From assembly GCF_041260155.1 (NCBI RefSeq), contig NC_091932.1, positions 5,231,501 to 5,295,500 of the forward strand: a stretch of 64,000 bases of DNA, given 5' to 3'. The notes under the pieces were generated by a model. The model was not told the DNA's origin and did no database searches. It saw nothing but the letters and a program-made list of their open reading frames with translations. Within the stretch, counting starts at the first letter, position 1, and each line of letters begins with the position of its first letter. The position numbers and the translations under genes were made by a program. Source of the DNA: Ptychodera flava. Taxonomy: Eukaryota; Hemichordata; Enteropneusta; Ptychoderidae. Positions 24,397 through 37,100 of this stretch are shown in pieces.

Positions 24397-24850
24397 ATGT
24401 CCTCTCTCTGTCCATTTCCATGTAATGAAAAAACTGTACATTCTCATTCGTATACGTTTTATTCACTTCATCTCATCCTGACACTGCAAATAATCTATTC
24501 CGTTTTCACAGTTTCTGAGCGCTCGTCACATTTATTAGATTCAATATTTTCAGTGTGTTATTTTAAATGCGGCAATATACTCTATGTCGGTGAAACAAAA
24601 CGTCATCTAAGTGACAGATTTGTAGAATATCTCTGCAACGTAGCGTCAATGACAAAAAATAGCATACGTGTGTGGCGGCATTGCTGCTACAGCCATATAT
24701 CTACACGTAATTTCATTGTAACAGATTTTAACAATTCACAACTTTATTTTGGGTATTCTTGCACCAACTGGCATATATATTTATTGTAATTGGTTTTTTT
24801 TTCTTGTTTTTTGGTCCTGTTGCATTTTCAAGTGTTCGTGCAGTGTCCCT
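24397..24850 (+). mobile_element. Penelope-like retroelement remnant (GIY-YIG endonuclease)
   Basis: A frame at 24397-24789 contains CYFKCGNILYVGETKRHLSDRF followed by a His/Asn-containing tail. This is the form of the GIY-YIG nuclease found at the C-terminus of Penelope-like elements (Y-x-C-xx-C, then YVGETKR, L-xx-RF-xE). The domain is short and diverged. No reverse-transcriptase catalytic region is readable beside it, so this is a dead fragment. Confidence 0.65.
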
Positions 24851-25655
24851 TTCTGTCTCAGTACTGACAAAGGGTTTAAACCGAAGCGTTTGTTTTTTAT
24901 TTCTCCTCGTGGCAAGTGCTTTTATTCCCCTTGGGATTGGTTTGTAATCATTTCTATTCGTCTTTCTATGTTTTTCACTGTATCAAAATATCTAAAATCA
25001 CATCAATTTTCGTTTGATCTATTATCTCTAGACCAACTCGTGACAAAACATGCTGTATCAAAACCTGTACAACTGACGAGACAGTCGAATACTTCACTCC
25101 CTAGATGAAAAGGTTTTCAGAGAGATTCATTCACGCATGGTTACAACTCTTTTAATCATTACCAACATTACAGTTGTTTCAATTCCAATACCTATCGTAA
25201 CTGAATTTCCACTTTGTTCGACTTCACCATGCATCTCCCTGGTGAAGATATGGAGTCAGTTTACACAATACGCAGCCCGCAATAAAGAATCTATAAAGGT
25301 GAGGCAAGTCCATGACAAACACACAATCCCTTTCGATGATTTGCTCGAAAACATCATGGATTTGCTTTCGTTTTAGAGGGAAATTGCCAGGCTACTTGCA
25401 TGGTAACCATGGGAATTATGGATGTTTATCTTGTTTTTCTGACCTGACCGAGTAAACTGAATTTATGACATTTGCACAGTGCGTGGGTGAATATGATTCA
25501 TTGCAAACGAGTTTACTTTGGCGTTTAGCTACGCGTCTACGGTTCATTGCATCGGAGGCAGCTTTGAACTGCCATGGCAACAAGCATGGCGATTGATAGA
25601 TTGGTGAAAGAAACAACATGCAGTATTTTCCTGTTATAACATTTCGGGATGATGA

Positions 25656-25756
25656 CTATGATATGATATGATATGATATGATATGATATGATATGATATG
25701 ATATGATATGATATGATATGATATGATATGATATGATATGATATGATATGATATGA
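25656..25756. repeat. (ATATG)n microsatellite
   Basis: About twenty perfect five-base units in tandem. Confidence 0.97.
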
Positions 25757-26157
25757 CTTCGGCATACTCACGTGTGAGCTGGGTACTAAAAACTGGAATT
25801 TAGGATCTTATGTTACCAGTGTCAGTGACACAAGTTGAAACAAGCACAGAAAAAGACCAGATATTATTCTGATTATCGAATTTCAAAATGTCGTTAATTA
25901 CTGTATTGTAATAAGTTTGTTTATCGGAACAATGTGTTGCACATACGGGAAGACATCTTCCGCATGAGTTTACTTTTCCATTTTTAAATCCGACTTTGTA
26001 ATATAAAACGCTATTTTTCATTATTCATAATTAAAATCTATTCGCCAAGAAATGACTTAGTTACGCTGTGATGTAATTAATCCGTCAAATCATTTCGTCA
26101 CTTCATTGATGATTGATGTTGAACACTAAGTCAATGTGACACATCAACATTCATTCA

Positions 26158-26690
26158 TTGTTTGAAATTAGACATAATACACTATATACTAAGCTGTATG
26201 ACAAAAGAGACGATTTCAATTTTGAAATCATAAACTTTCCCTTTTTGTCGAGCAATATACCATCATCTCCAGCTTATGGTGTGTATATTTCACAACTCCT
26301 CAGATACAGTAGAGCATGCCATTCATATGAAGACTTTCGAGTTAGACACAGCTTATTAGCTCAAAAGTTAGTGAGGCAAGGATTCTCAGAAAGTAGATTA
26401 GTGAAATCATTTAAGAAGTTCTAGATACGGAGATGTTGTATCAAAATATGACCTGTCTGTTTCTCAAATGATGAGTGACAGCATACCAAATTTGACTCAC
26501 AAAAGTAATTTGGTGAATTCACCAAATAACAATGAATTTGTCGCTTAGGTCAATCTTCACGGGTGCGGCTAGCTGGCAGGGTACGCTTACTCATTCCGGA
26601 CACCTGGTACCACCACTATTTCGTGGTTCAAGATGGCCCCATTGCCTTTGTCATCATCTATATGTTCCTTGGACCTGGTAAATTTCATAG
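26158..26690 (+). mobile_element. 3' fossil of a reverse-transcriptase-bearing element
   Basis: A frame begins with NTLYTKLYDKRDDFNFEI, then YGVYISQLLRY. This is the C-terminal region of a reverse-transcriptase protein family seen in many marine invertebrate genomes. The following non-coding sequence (about 26560-26690) resembles the characteristic tail of the same family. Only the end survives and it is broken. The element's class is not settled from this fragment. Confidence 0.6.
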
Positions 26691-26699
26691 TTTACCTTG

Positions 26700-28800
26700 A
26701 ATGATAACGATTATTGGACCTGATTTGATATCTCAACATTCAGACAAGTGGTACATTTTCAAAACTTGTGTATGACCATAGACAGTATAGTAGAGACGTC
26801 TTTGGTATAGCCTGTTTCAACGATCAATCGTCATGTTGGCACACACTACGTTTAAGTGATCAAACCATTTATGATATTCAACCAAAGTTTCATTTAATGC
26901 TTTGTCCATAGCATGCACGTCAGTTAGCACACATGATGCGGGACACACATGTTCCATGAATGTAAACTTGGTCGTTTATAGAGTTACAATGCAGAATTCA
27001 ATGCTACTTTCGACCACAATTTTCAAATCAGCAGCATATCAATAGCTGTATGATTAAAGGATGCTTTTTGAATTATACCTGTATGACAAACCATTAAAAT
27101 TAATTGCTGCTCAAGGACATATTATGTATTTGTATTTTCTCAAATTATAAATGCAGTCGTTCATCTAGAGAGAAGAAATTCATTCAATTTAGAAAACATG
27201 AAGTCACTTTTCAGACGGAATAAAGTTATAAATTATGGCCATTAAATGAAAACTTTAGTAATTGAGCAAACAATTAACTTCAAACCGCTATTCCTGACTC
27301 AGTCCCCTTGAACGTTTCAAATGGTGTCTGTTTGTATCGAAAAGCTAAGTTTAAATTTGCAAGTGTCACTATCACTTCTAGTGGATGAAGCGAATGCAAG
27401 TCTGTTTTATTGTACTTGGGCCTCAGCCAAGTACATTTGTTTTCATTCCGTGGGAAAAAACTCTGTAAGGTATAACCATTTCTGGCTGAGACCAGGGAGG
27501 GCAAAATGTCTTGGCTTCATCTTTCTGGCATAATAAATGGCGTAATGATGTTAACTGAATGGAAGTGCTGCTCTCGGCCAGTCTTGAATAATTGAGATGT
27601 GAATATTAATGCTTCTCTATCTGAGTTTTTGCCACAAAATCTTCTGAATATAATCAAAATGTGCATCGAAATGCAACAATTAATGCACCCTCCGTTTCCT
27701 AGGCGATGGCACGACCCTTGCTACACCCACTGGACCAGCCAAAGTGGGAGGGGTAATTTCAGTTTGGTCGAACAAGAGGGCTCGAGACCAGAATTTAACA
27801 TTTAAACTTGAAACATGTTTAATCGCTGACAAGATGTGGACTAGTGTTAATCCAAGTAAAAGTGTGAAAAGGAAATGTTTTATATCCCGGACACAATGAA
27901 AAACATTACGACTGGAAACTGTACCCCCAGCTGAGAATAGTAATGCCCACAGCGATGGAGAACACTTATCCTTGAGCTGAGAGAAAACCAGACCATCATT
28001 TCGAAATAGAGCTGCAGATTCGAGAAGCTCGTTCAAAATAGCTAGGTACACCCCATAAAGGGGTGGTTTCGAGTTTTGAGGGCAAATTTCGCCTCCTTCA
28101 TATAGAAATCGTACGTTTTTTTTCCAGGAGAACACACCATTTGACACAAAATTGCAGGTAAAGGGGTCGCCAGTAAGCACGTGGTCAAATCTGGCATAAG
28201 AAACAATATGAAATATTGGGTATAGCCAGTCCAAAATAAACTGATTTGAACTTTTGTGTTTTGTAATTTATACCACTGCAGTAACATTACCTTTTTTTGA
28301 CAACATCACACAATGTAATACGTTTTGAAACTGAATACTCCGACGTATTCTGTGTCTCCTTTGCTAAAAAATACGGTATGCCGATTACCATGTAAGGAGA
28401 TGATGACGTCAAGACAGATTTGTAGTGTGTTTGGTCCTGGTCGATGGTGCACGAAGTTTTGTCAAGGTAGCTTGTGTATTTATTTCCTAAATGGGAGAGA
28501 TTAGGGTCGATCTAAACGAAGGCCGAAGAATGTTATGATACTCTAAGCGAGCTGAACTCTAACGCGAATGGAGGATGTCTAGAATGATCTCGTCGGTCAG
28601 TATTGAATTTCAACTGCGTCACAAGTTTGCGAAATGAGTATTCCGTCGAACGGTCAACGAACGATATTTTAGAAATCTGGAGACATGGCACATCGCATTT
28701 TTATTTTAGTATTTTATATTTTACAAAAGATTTAAGAAGCAATGATTTTGTCGAAAATTCTGAAAAAAATATAGGAAGATTTGATCGCGAACACATTTTC
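26700..28800. other. Intergenic, no supportable gene
   Basis: AT-rich. A 184-codon - strand frame (27680-28234) is open, but its product shows no domain, has an implausible composition and no splice context. I leave it as a low-probability candidate. Confidence 0.5.
27680..28234 (-). CDS. Open frame of 184 codons, doubtful
   Basis: Starts MDWLYPIFHIVSY and ends SPRKRRVH. A hydrophobic stretch near residues 115-130 (HFLFTLLLGLTLVHIL) could be a membrane segment. There is no recognisable family, no neighbouring exon and no promoter signal. It may be a chance frame or part of an unrecognised repeat. Confidence 0.2.
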   Translation of the reverse strand: MDWLYPIFHIVSYARFDHVLTGDPFTCNFVSNGVFSWKKNVRFLYEGGEICPQNSKPPLYGVYLAILNELLESAALFRNDGLVFSQLKDKCSPSLWALLFSAGGTVSSRNVFHCVRDIKHFLFTLLLGLTLVHILSAIKHVSSLNVKFWSRALLFDQTEITPPTLAGPVGVARVVPSPRKRRVH

Positions 28801-29016
28801 ACTTGGGGTCAACTAGCCCTGCGTACGATGCTGTGTGTTCCGCTACAGCTAATCGCCCCGCTCACCACAGCCCTGAAAAGACCCGTACGTAGGGTCGGTG
28901 ACTTCAAATCCATTTTGGGACTTGACGTAAAAAGCCAAATTACTGCCGAAATTCAGCGTTCTTGGGCCCAAGTCGATCCCAGCCTACCTCAGCTACTCGA
29001 TCGCTTCCAAAAATGA
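28603..29016 (+). CDS. Open frame of 137 codons overlapping a repeat motif, doubtful
   Basis: The C-terminal half (VRRVGDFKSILGLDVKSQ...) has protein-like composition. However, the middle of the frame (LRTMLCV) lies on a repeat motif also present at 8366-8388 and 29069-29128. This suggests it belongs to a transposable element. No family recognised. Confidence 0.22.
   Translation: MNFNCVTSLRNEYSVERSTNDILEIWRHGTSHFYFSILYFTKDLRSNDFVENSEKNIGRFDREHIFTWGQLALRTMLCVPLQLIAPLTTALKRPVRRVGDFKSILGLDVKSQITAEIQRSWAQVDPSLPQLLDRFQK
28813..28840 (+). repeat. Copy of the CCCTGCGTACGATGCTGTG motif
   Basis: The same motif occurs at 8366-8388 and in both arms of the hairpin at 29069-29128. It is probably the terminal repeat of a small DNA element. 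Confidence 0.55.
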
Positions 29017-29068
29017 CAGTCCTTTATTCACTTCTCGTAAATAACCGTCGATGTCGGCAACTCTCTCG

Positions 29069-29128
29069 CTAGCCCTGCATACGATGCTGTGTGTTAGCTG
29101 TAGCACATAGCATCGTACGCAGGGCTAG
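29069..29128. repeat. 25-bp-arm hairpin built from the GTACGATGCT motif
   Basis: Arms of 25 bases with two mismatches (left begins CTAGCCCTGC, right ends GCAGGGCTAG) and a 10-base loop. Together with 28813 it may mark the two ends of an element of about 315 bp. Confidence 0.65.
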
Positions 29129-29482
29129 GGGTCAACATGGGGTCGCAGCCATGTTGCCTCAAATCTTATTTCTGTCTGCACTCAAAACTCAAAAATGTCG
29201 GATATGAACCTGAAAAATCGATGTAATTTTGTCAAACTTCGGCGAAATTTCAGCCTATAGACAAAATTTCATCTGGTAAGGTAAATTTACTGAAATTTGA
29301 TCGTGAAATAATCCTGAGCTTGAACATGACAGCTCGCCTTCTCCGGGAAGTCAAGTATCCAGCTGCCCATACACAGTTGATTTGGCCAGGTTTATGAGAT
29401 TGTTTTCAAGCGACGGCGGCAGACCGTACGGGGCTCTGGATATGAACCTACCGCCGGTGTAGCTGTAATAACTGTTGCGTTG

Positions 29483-30570
29483 TTTTTAGTGCCCACGGAC
29501 GAAGTCCTGGGGGTGTTATACTTATAGGTTGGTCATGTCAGTCCGTCCGTTCACGCAGATAAGCTTATCTCAGACATGCCCCTGTCAATTTCTTTCAAAC
29601 TTCGCACAAGAATGGTACCCAACCCCATACAGATGCACGTCGATTTGTTTCACAATGCGATCGAATTTGGCCGTGTTAGAGGACTTTTTAGTTTACACCT
29701 CCATAGACTCCCATGTATAGGGCCAAGAAAAATAAAATTTAGTTTCTCATCGTATTCATATTGCCTAAAGGATGCAGTGACACAGTTTTTTGTCCCCACG
29801 GATAAAGTCCAGGGGGCTTACATATTGGGTCATATCCGTCCGTGAGTCCATCAGTGAGTCCATCCGTTCACGCAGATATCTCAGACATTTTGACAAAATA
29901 TCATGTGACCTTGGTGACCTTTGACCTCAAATATACATTATTGTCCATAACTCAGTAACCACAAGTGCTAAACCTTTCATATTTGGTATGATGGGACACC
30001 TTATGACGCCACATATTGTACTCCATTAATTATACACATATCTAATTTTGAGCGAGCCAATAGAGCTAGAGGTCTGATTTTTGGTATATAGGAATAACTT
30101 AGCAATACAATTATTATGACAAAATGTGACGTGACCTCAATGACCTTTGACCTCAAATATACATATTTGTCCACAACTCAGTAACCACAAGTGCTACACC
30201 CTTCATATTTGGTATGATAGGACACCTTATGACACCACATATTGTACCTCATTAATTATGCGCATATCTAATTTTGAGCGAGCCAATAGAGCTAGAGGTC
30301 TGATTTTGGTATACAGGAATAACTTAGCAATACAATTATTTTGACAAAAATGTCACATGACCTCAATGACCTTTGACCTCAAATATATATATTTGTCCAC
30401 AACTCAGTAACCACAACTGCTACACCCTTCATATTTGGTATGATGGGACACCTTATGACACCACATATTGTACCTCATTAATTATGCGCATATCAATTCT
30501 GAGCAAGCCAATAGAGCTGGATGTCCGATTTTCGGTATATAGGGATAACTATAGGGTAGAAATCTAAATA
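29483..30570. mobile_element. Repeat-rich non-autonomous element with about 226-bp tandem units
   Basis: Two head modules (CACGGACGAAGTCC near 29492 and CACGGATAAAGTCC near 29799), each followed by a CCGTCCGT tract and TTCACGCAGAT. Three tandem units then start near 29891, 30117 and 30342, each opening with TGACAAAA, then GTGACC-rich sequence and CATATTTGGTATGAT. Non-coding: the parallel frames at 30147 and 30373 are copies of the same unit. Confidence 0.75.
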
Positions 30571-32570
30571 CGCCCATCTAAATATTAGACATCTACTATC
30601 GAGAACAAAAGAAATTTGCTGTAATTTGAATATTTAAGGAGTTTAAGCAATTTCCACTATAAATAAAGAACCCCTGCCTCAAACTCCACAAAAGTGCTAG
30701 ACATATTTTGCCGTTGTCATGCCATTGCTTCGTTTATAACCAGTTAATCAATGCCTAATTGACAGGAGGAAATTCAAGACCATATTTGAATAGTAGTATA
30801 TATTGTCCTCAAAATTACTCTATCACGGCCCAAGTACTCATTGCCTTCAGCAATTCTGTTTTATTTTAATTTTATTTAATACACAGATCAACGGCAAACC
30901 CACTAACAGATCTGACAAACAAAAAATGAAAATCACAAGACGAATATACAAGACAACCACATAAATAATACGTCACGTGAAAAAAAACCACACAAAGCAA
31001 GAAGCAGTACTATCAGTACTATTAAAATGACTGGATAAAATGGTTCTAAAGTCCCTTGATGATGTGCGTTTATCAGTGTTGGCGGAATATCCAAGCCAAA
31101 AGCCGGACGTGGCTACGTGCAGTTTCATTGCAAGTATCAAGTATGGACATTTCATAGGGATTTCTCCCATTGCTTTTAGATGTCTGTCGACTATTGCAAG
31201 GATCGTTGCAAACTTTACTGTATAGTTAGCCTAACCGCTAAGCTTTATTTGCATTAATTTCTGACAATGCCAGTAATCAAACAACGACAGAGTAATTACC
31301 CGAGTTCATTACTCCATTAAAGGCTGATGGATGATCCAGTATAGGTCCTCAGCCTACTAACAAATCAATACCAAAATGACCATTGTTAAACCTGTAAACG
31401 AAACACAGCATATGGCTATAAGTGTCTTTGGAGAATGCAAACGGGTGCATAGAACACGAAAGTCGCTGCGTTCATCTGGCGGGCGTGCTAAGCGCTATTT
31501 GAGGTTAAACAATTGACATTCTCACACTCATTCGGCATCGTAATTATGTTAGCAGCACAACTTTCTATCCAAACTAGACTTCATAAATTCTCTTTCTTTC
31601 TCGTTCGATAATTTTTAAGTCTGCAGCTACTCATAATAAACCTTTTGAACTGGATGATTTATAAAACACAAACTTTGGAAAAACATGAGTATATCTTCGT
31701 GATTTATGAGACTGTTGCAATGATCAGTACAATTTTACAACGATTAAAATTTATGGAATTGCATGCGATTATTCGCTTGATCAGATTTTTATTTCCGTGT
31801 TCTTCTATCGCTTGTAGTTTTACGTGTGTCCAGAATGAAATATTTGTGACTGGACAAACAGTGAGCTTAGCACAACTAAATTAAGGCAAAAGTTGAGAGA
31901 GAAAACCTGAAAGTGCCCAGGATGATGTTGTGCGTAATTCAGGTATCCTTTAAGACACGAAATACTATCTTGTATCATCTAACAGATGCTGACACTGGTT
32001 CTAATCACAAACTCATTAACAGATGTTATTGTACAGATGTCCGAATGTCCTTACGGTTCAGAAAAATCGATGCCTTCAAGTTGATGCATGTACGTCAGTC
32101 AAGGTCAAAGCGGCAGTCCTCAATCCCTTGTTCACACATTCGTGATTGTTGACATTAACTGTCCTTGAAGCTTGTTGAAATTCATGTCCAGTGAATCAGC
32201 TTGTTCATAGATAAAGCTGATAAACAAACCAGCCCGTTTAAAGACAAAAGGAAAGAGAGGACAACAGAGCTATGAACAGTGATTTTAAATATTTAGTTAG
32301 TCTTTACCTGAAGTCTTAATGGTCATTGTAATGTGCTGAAGCGTATTTTTTACATTTAAAGCACGATAATGTTTTGCTCGGTAAACCTTTCGAAAAAGTC
32401 TGCTGTGCCTCCATGATACTCGGCGAAAACAGCTGCCTCTAAATCGATTGACAATTCTATGCCAATGGTACAAACTCTCCCAAGTGCTGTAATTCCTACT
32501 GTGCGATATACTGTTTTATGCTGTTTGAAATAACACAAGAATAGTGTTTAGTTTCTTGTCGCTGTGGTCA
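30571..32570. other. Intergenic, no gene seen
   Basis: AT-rich. Short frames at 31040, 31645 and 31913 lack similarity or splice support. Confidence 0.5.
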
Positions 32571-32577
32571 GTAAGTT

Positions 32578-32690
32578 AACAGAAACAACACAACACAACA
32601 AACACAACACAACACAACACAACACAACACAACACAACACAACACAACACAACACAACACAACACAACACAACACAACACAACACAACAC
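32578..32690. repeat. (ACAAC)n microsatellite
   Basis: About twenty ACAAC units. The frames reading Thr-Gln-His-Asn and Cys-Cys-Val-Val-Leu here are artefacts. Confidence 0.97.
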
Positions 32691-32931
32691 GACCAAAATC
32701 TAAAAGAAACTTTCTGACTTGCTGCCATTTCGAATTTGAACCAAGCAGTCGATCAGTATCGTTATAGAACACAACTGTGCATACCCAATGAAGGGTTTAG
32801 TGACGTCATAACGTATTATGACACACCGATAGGTAAGAGTATCGTAACTATTTTTTATCTTATCTCGAAACATGAACTTTTTGTATATAGCTTTATTTTT
32901 AAGATCGTTTGTAGGCACTGAATTGATTTGA

Positions 32932-33177
32932 ACAGCTCGGGTATACCTCTTTTTAAGCGTACAAAATGATAATTATTTGCTTGCGAATTAAGGCCATTCT
33001 TTTGGAAGAACAGTGTAGTGTGAACGGTAGAATGGCATTTATTCGCAAGGAAATGATTATCATTTTGTACACTTTAAAATGAGTATACTCGAGCTGTTCT
33101 TCCGAAAGAATGACTTTTATTGGCAAGGAAATAGTTATCATTTTGTGCACTTCAAAAGAAGTGTACTCGAACTGAAC
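32932..33177. repeat. Inverted-repeat element with one inverted and two direct copies of an approximately 75-bp unit
   Basis: The unit (GTAC-ACTTT...ACAAAATGATAA...GAATGGC) appears inverted at about 32932-33012, then twice in tandem from about 33030 to 33177. Ends GAACAGCTCGG and CGAACTGAAC are related. Non-coding. Confidence 0.65.
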
Positions 33178-33615
33178 AAATTTAATTTGGTGTTCATGGA
33201 AGTTGATTCAGCGATGGATTGTCGGAATCCTGAGTGATATTATCTACAAGCATAGCATCATGAGCCCGACACCATGGCTGGTAGTGGTCTGAAGTTAATT
33301 CTTGGTGCACAACATGTCCATACTATATATTGAGTAGCTGCAAATTTGACCCATTTTTTCGAAACAATTAACTGTACAGTGCCTTCCAAATACACCATTT
33401 ATTATTTAAATCTATCCATAAAAGTGACATTTTTATTCCTTTACAGTCTACTTAATTGAATATTGTTTAAATTTCAATAAGGAACCCTAGCGGCCTGCCA
33501 TGTTGTACCCAGCATTTATTCCCAATTTGGGTTGGCGCTTATACTTTGCTTCTCTCGAAGAATAAAATAACTTAGTGTTGTAAATTAATTACATCGTAAA
33601 AAGGGTTTTCTACAG

Positions 33616-33757
33616 CACTGCATGGGGCTGCCATGGATATCAGCAAGAGCAAAGGTATATATGTCTGGATGGCTTCGACAAACTCGTACACTCTAGGCAT
33701 CGTATTGCTAGCAACTTTGGCACTGAGCTAAACAAATCAACGGAATATTATCAGCAG
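33616..33757 (+). other. Possible exon upstream of the V-domain gene
   Basis: Bounded by a good acceptor (tttctacag) and donor (cag/gtaaac). One frame reads MDISKSKGIYVWMASTNS followed by a hydrophobic run and a stop. It could be a 5' untranslated exon of the 34189 gene or the last exon of an unseen upstream gene. Weak support. Confidence 0.22.
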
Positions 33758-34008
33758 GTAAACTGCTTTTTTTTCAATCACAAATTTGCCACACAACTGA
33801 CATTGAACATGAAGAATGTTGTTTTTTCATCTGTTTCATGTCTTCATATGCAGCCAAACATTACAGCATTGTTCCTTTGTAATCGCAAAACCGGTAGACG
33901 TCACTTTTCTTTGGGCTATCATAAATATGACGTTGGTATTCTAAAGCCTGTTATTTCAATAACATTGACATGTTTATTCCAACGTCTCGTGCTACATTGG
34001 TCATGTAT

Positions 34009-34013
<5 letters not shown>

Positions 34014-34090
<77 letters not shown>
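34014..34090. repeat. (GA)n microsatellite
   Basis: Pure GA run 100 bases before the first coding exon of the V-domain gene. Confidence 0.97.
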
Positions 34091-34096
<6 letters not shown>

Positions 34097-34188
34097 TCTG
34101 TAAACAATAGATTGTCAACATGCACGTATGAATCACACTCATGTTTATGTTATTGACTTAAGTTTTGCTATATTTTCCACCTAGACAA

Positions 34189-37100
34189 ATGGTCGCAATG
34201 GTAAAAATCGTAGCTTTGGCAGTCTCTTTACTTTTGGTATCGTTAGGCCACGAAACAAGTGAGTATAACAAAAATAATTTATTTGGAGGATAAATTGATT
34301 AACAACCGTTAAATACTATTGAAACAGTCATGTCTGCTCTTCACTACTTCTAATAACAGTTTCCATTCGAATTGCAGGACATAAATTTAATGTGATCAAT
34401 TTTTAGAAACATAATCGCTGAAGTGTTCAAACAACTTCATGTTAGCTTCGATCATGATATCACATGTTCTATTATAGGTGCTGGTTTAAACTGTGTCACT
34501 CGATGGTCTAAGTTGTCTCATACCAGGGACGATGCACAGGCCCGGGTAACTTGCCAAGGCAATGAAAAGATGACAGGTTGTAGTAGCTATCAACCCGGAC
34601 CAGGGGGGCATGGAACTCGTGATGGGGAATTTATCCACGTGTCGAGTACTGGGAGAGTATCCTGCGCTGCGCGGAATGGCAAAGAAGGGACAGGTATATA
34701 TTGTCACAACAACTAATAAGTATTCTGAAACAGTCACTCAAAGTGTGGCACATCTTCAGTGACGTGATATTTTCCCAATCGGCCAGTTCTTTCTGTTGCG
34801 AGCGTTTGTATCACACAAAAGCAGTTATCTACATAATAGATGACGGGCAGTCTAAAATGGAACAGTTCATACGCAATTTTAATCCACATTCGCATTGTTT
34901 ACTTATAGTACAATATGTTTAACTCTCACTACATGCCCTGGCGCAGGCTTGCAGACCTAGTGCTATTTATTCTCGAAGCAACGACACGGTTTTGTCATAT
35001 TCGTAGCAAAGTGTTTCAAATAAAATTTAACTAAACACTATTGTTTTGGAACTGAGAGCAAAGCATCATTCATACGTACGCCCATCTGATAGAAATCTGA
35101 CAGGAACATCTGGATACTTATTCTTTTCCCGCCAATTTTACAGGCGTTCGAGCATACGCAAGGTGTTGTACGGCAGATGGATTGACGTGTGGTTATGCTG
35201 ACGGTGCGAGATCTGGAAGACAATACAATGATTCAAGTACAGTTTCGTTTTCCACGTCAGACGATTCAACTTTTATGACAGGTGTGTGGGGTTCACTTAA
35301 TGTAATTTGTGTTGGTTTTCAGATGCGATGTCTATCACAATACGTCTTGTTAAGCTTACAGAAGGAATGCTGAAAACAATCATGAGATTAATTAATCGGT
35401 TTGCCTGCAGGTTGTTCCGCCTCTACTTTCTGGAGAAATTTAAACGGAGCCTCGCCTAACCCAATCAATGCATCGATTGAAGTAGACACAAGGAACGGCC
35501 AATGCGTAGCTCTGAACGGCCGGGGTGGACTTGGTAAGTGCCTTTGTTAATATGTTTGAGATCTCCCCGTCCACTAATTCCCCAAATCATTTGAGTAGAC
35601 TACAGTTGGTTTATCAATCGATTCCACCCTTCTGTACTTGTATTCCTTGCAATGCCAGTCAGGAATCCTAACATATATTGGCATGCCTCCATAGTCTTTA
35701 CTACTTACGCCCGTTTCAGTCTTGTTGTCGGTACTTTAGGATTCATTGATCGTGAATATTACTTAATTTCATCCATTTCATGACGTAGAACACAGCATAC
35801 TAAAAATTGCTCCACATCGGTTCCTTTAGATGAATGACGTATGTGGTAATTATTTAAAATGTTTTGGGTTCTAGCAATCGATGTTCTTTAGCTGATTGTA
35901 CTGTTTGCTCCTTTGACATAGGAGTGTACGCTCATGGCGTGTACTGTTCTGCTCCCAATCTTACTTGTAAGACAAAGTGGAGTGAAAAAAGTCAAGGCGG
36001 AGTGGGTGCTGTTGCTACGGTTACCTGTGAGGAAGAATGGACTCTCACTGGCTGTAATGCATACACTCCCTATAAAGAAAACGACGGTTCCTACGTTCTG
36101 AGTAAGTTTAGTATGTCTACCAACGTGTAACCCCTTCTGTCTGTCTGTCTGTCTGTCTGTCTGCATGTATGTGTGTATGTATGTATGTATGTATGTATGT
36201 ATGTATGTATGTATGTATGTATGTATGTATGTATGTATGTATGTATGTATGTATGAATGCATGCATGCATGCATGTATGTATATATTATGTCTCTACGTA
36301 TGTCTTTATATATGTGTCATATTTCTATAATTTTCTCATTTGCTGCAATTTTACCTTCTTAAAAATCGCACGGGCGTGAGATTATGTCCCACATATCTTT
36401 CAAAAATTGGCGCGAAGATGCATTTTCACAATTCTTTGTTCTGATTAAATGGCGCCGCCGTTCAGGAACCCGTATATATGAATTAATTTCTTATGATTAT
36501 TCATAGATTCCCTTGTGTACAAAGTTGGACAAAAGAAAGACGCTGGTAGGGTGCTTTTCATACTTTCACGGCTTGGATCTTAAACAATATTGTTATGTGG
36601 GCAAACTGATAACTTGTACATTGTTTCTTTTCAAAAGTCGGTAGAACTCAAAGTTATATTTATTGTACTTTCTAAGACGATTGAGCCGACAAAGAACTGT
36701 AAATGTATAAATTGAGGTTGCTTTCGTGATTAAGGGGTATTCACTGGAGATTCTGTTTTACACAGAGCCCCATCTCTCACGGAGGCCTAGGGTCGGCCGA
36801 GATAGGCCGTTCCCGCAGGGCACCACACGAAAAGAACAGTGAGTTGACTGTACGAATTAATTCGCCACAAGTCGCTGTCAAATCCTAGAAATCAGAGGAT
36901 TCAACGGGACGGCTGCAGCGATACAGACGAATTGAAGAAGATGCCTTACCAAGCGCACTTCGACGCTCAAAGCAGGACCAAGTCCACTCCAGTCAGCTGT
37001 ACCAAACCCAGAACGGAATCCGTAGCAAGAACTTTCCATAGACCAACGTCTCCAGAGATGCCGTACATCTAGCGCCCCGACAACAAGGTAATATTCTAGT

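Noticed and set aside
29483-30570. A CRISPR-like array or coding repeat protein
   Set aside because: Units of about 226 bases in direct contact without spacers, in an animal genome; the parallel 64-65 codon frames are just unit copies.
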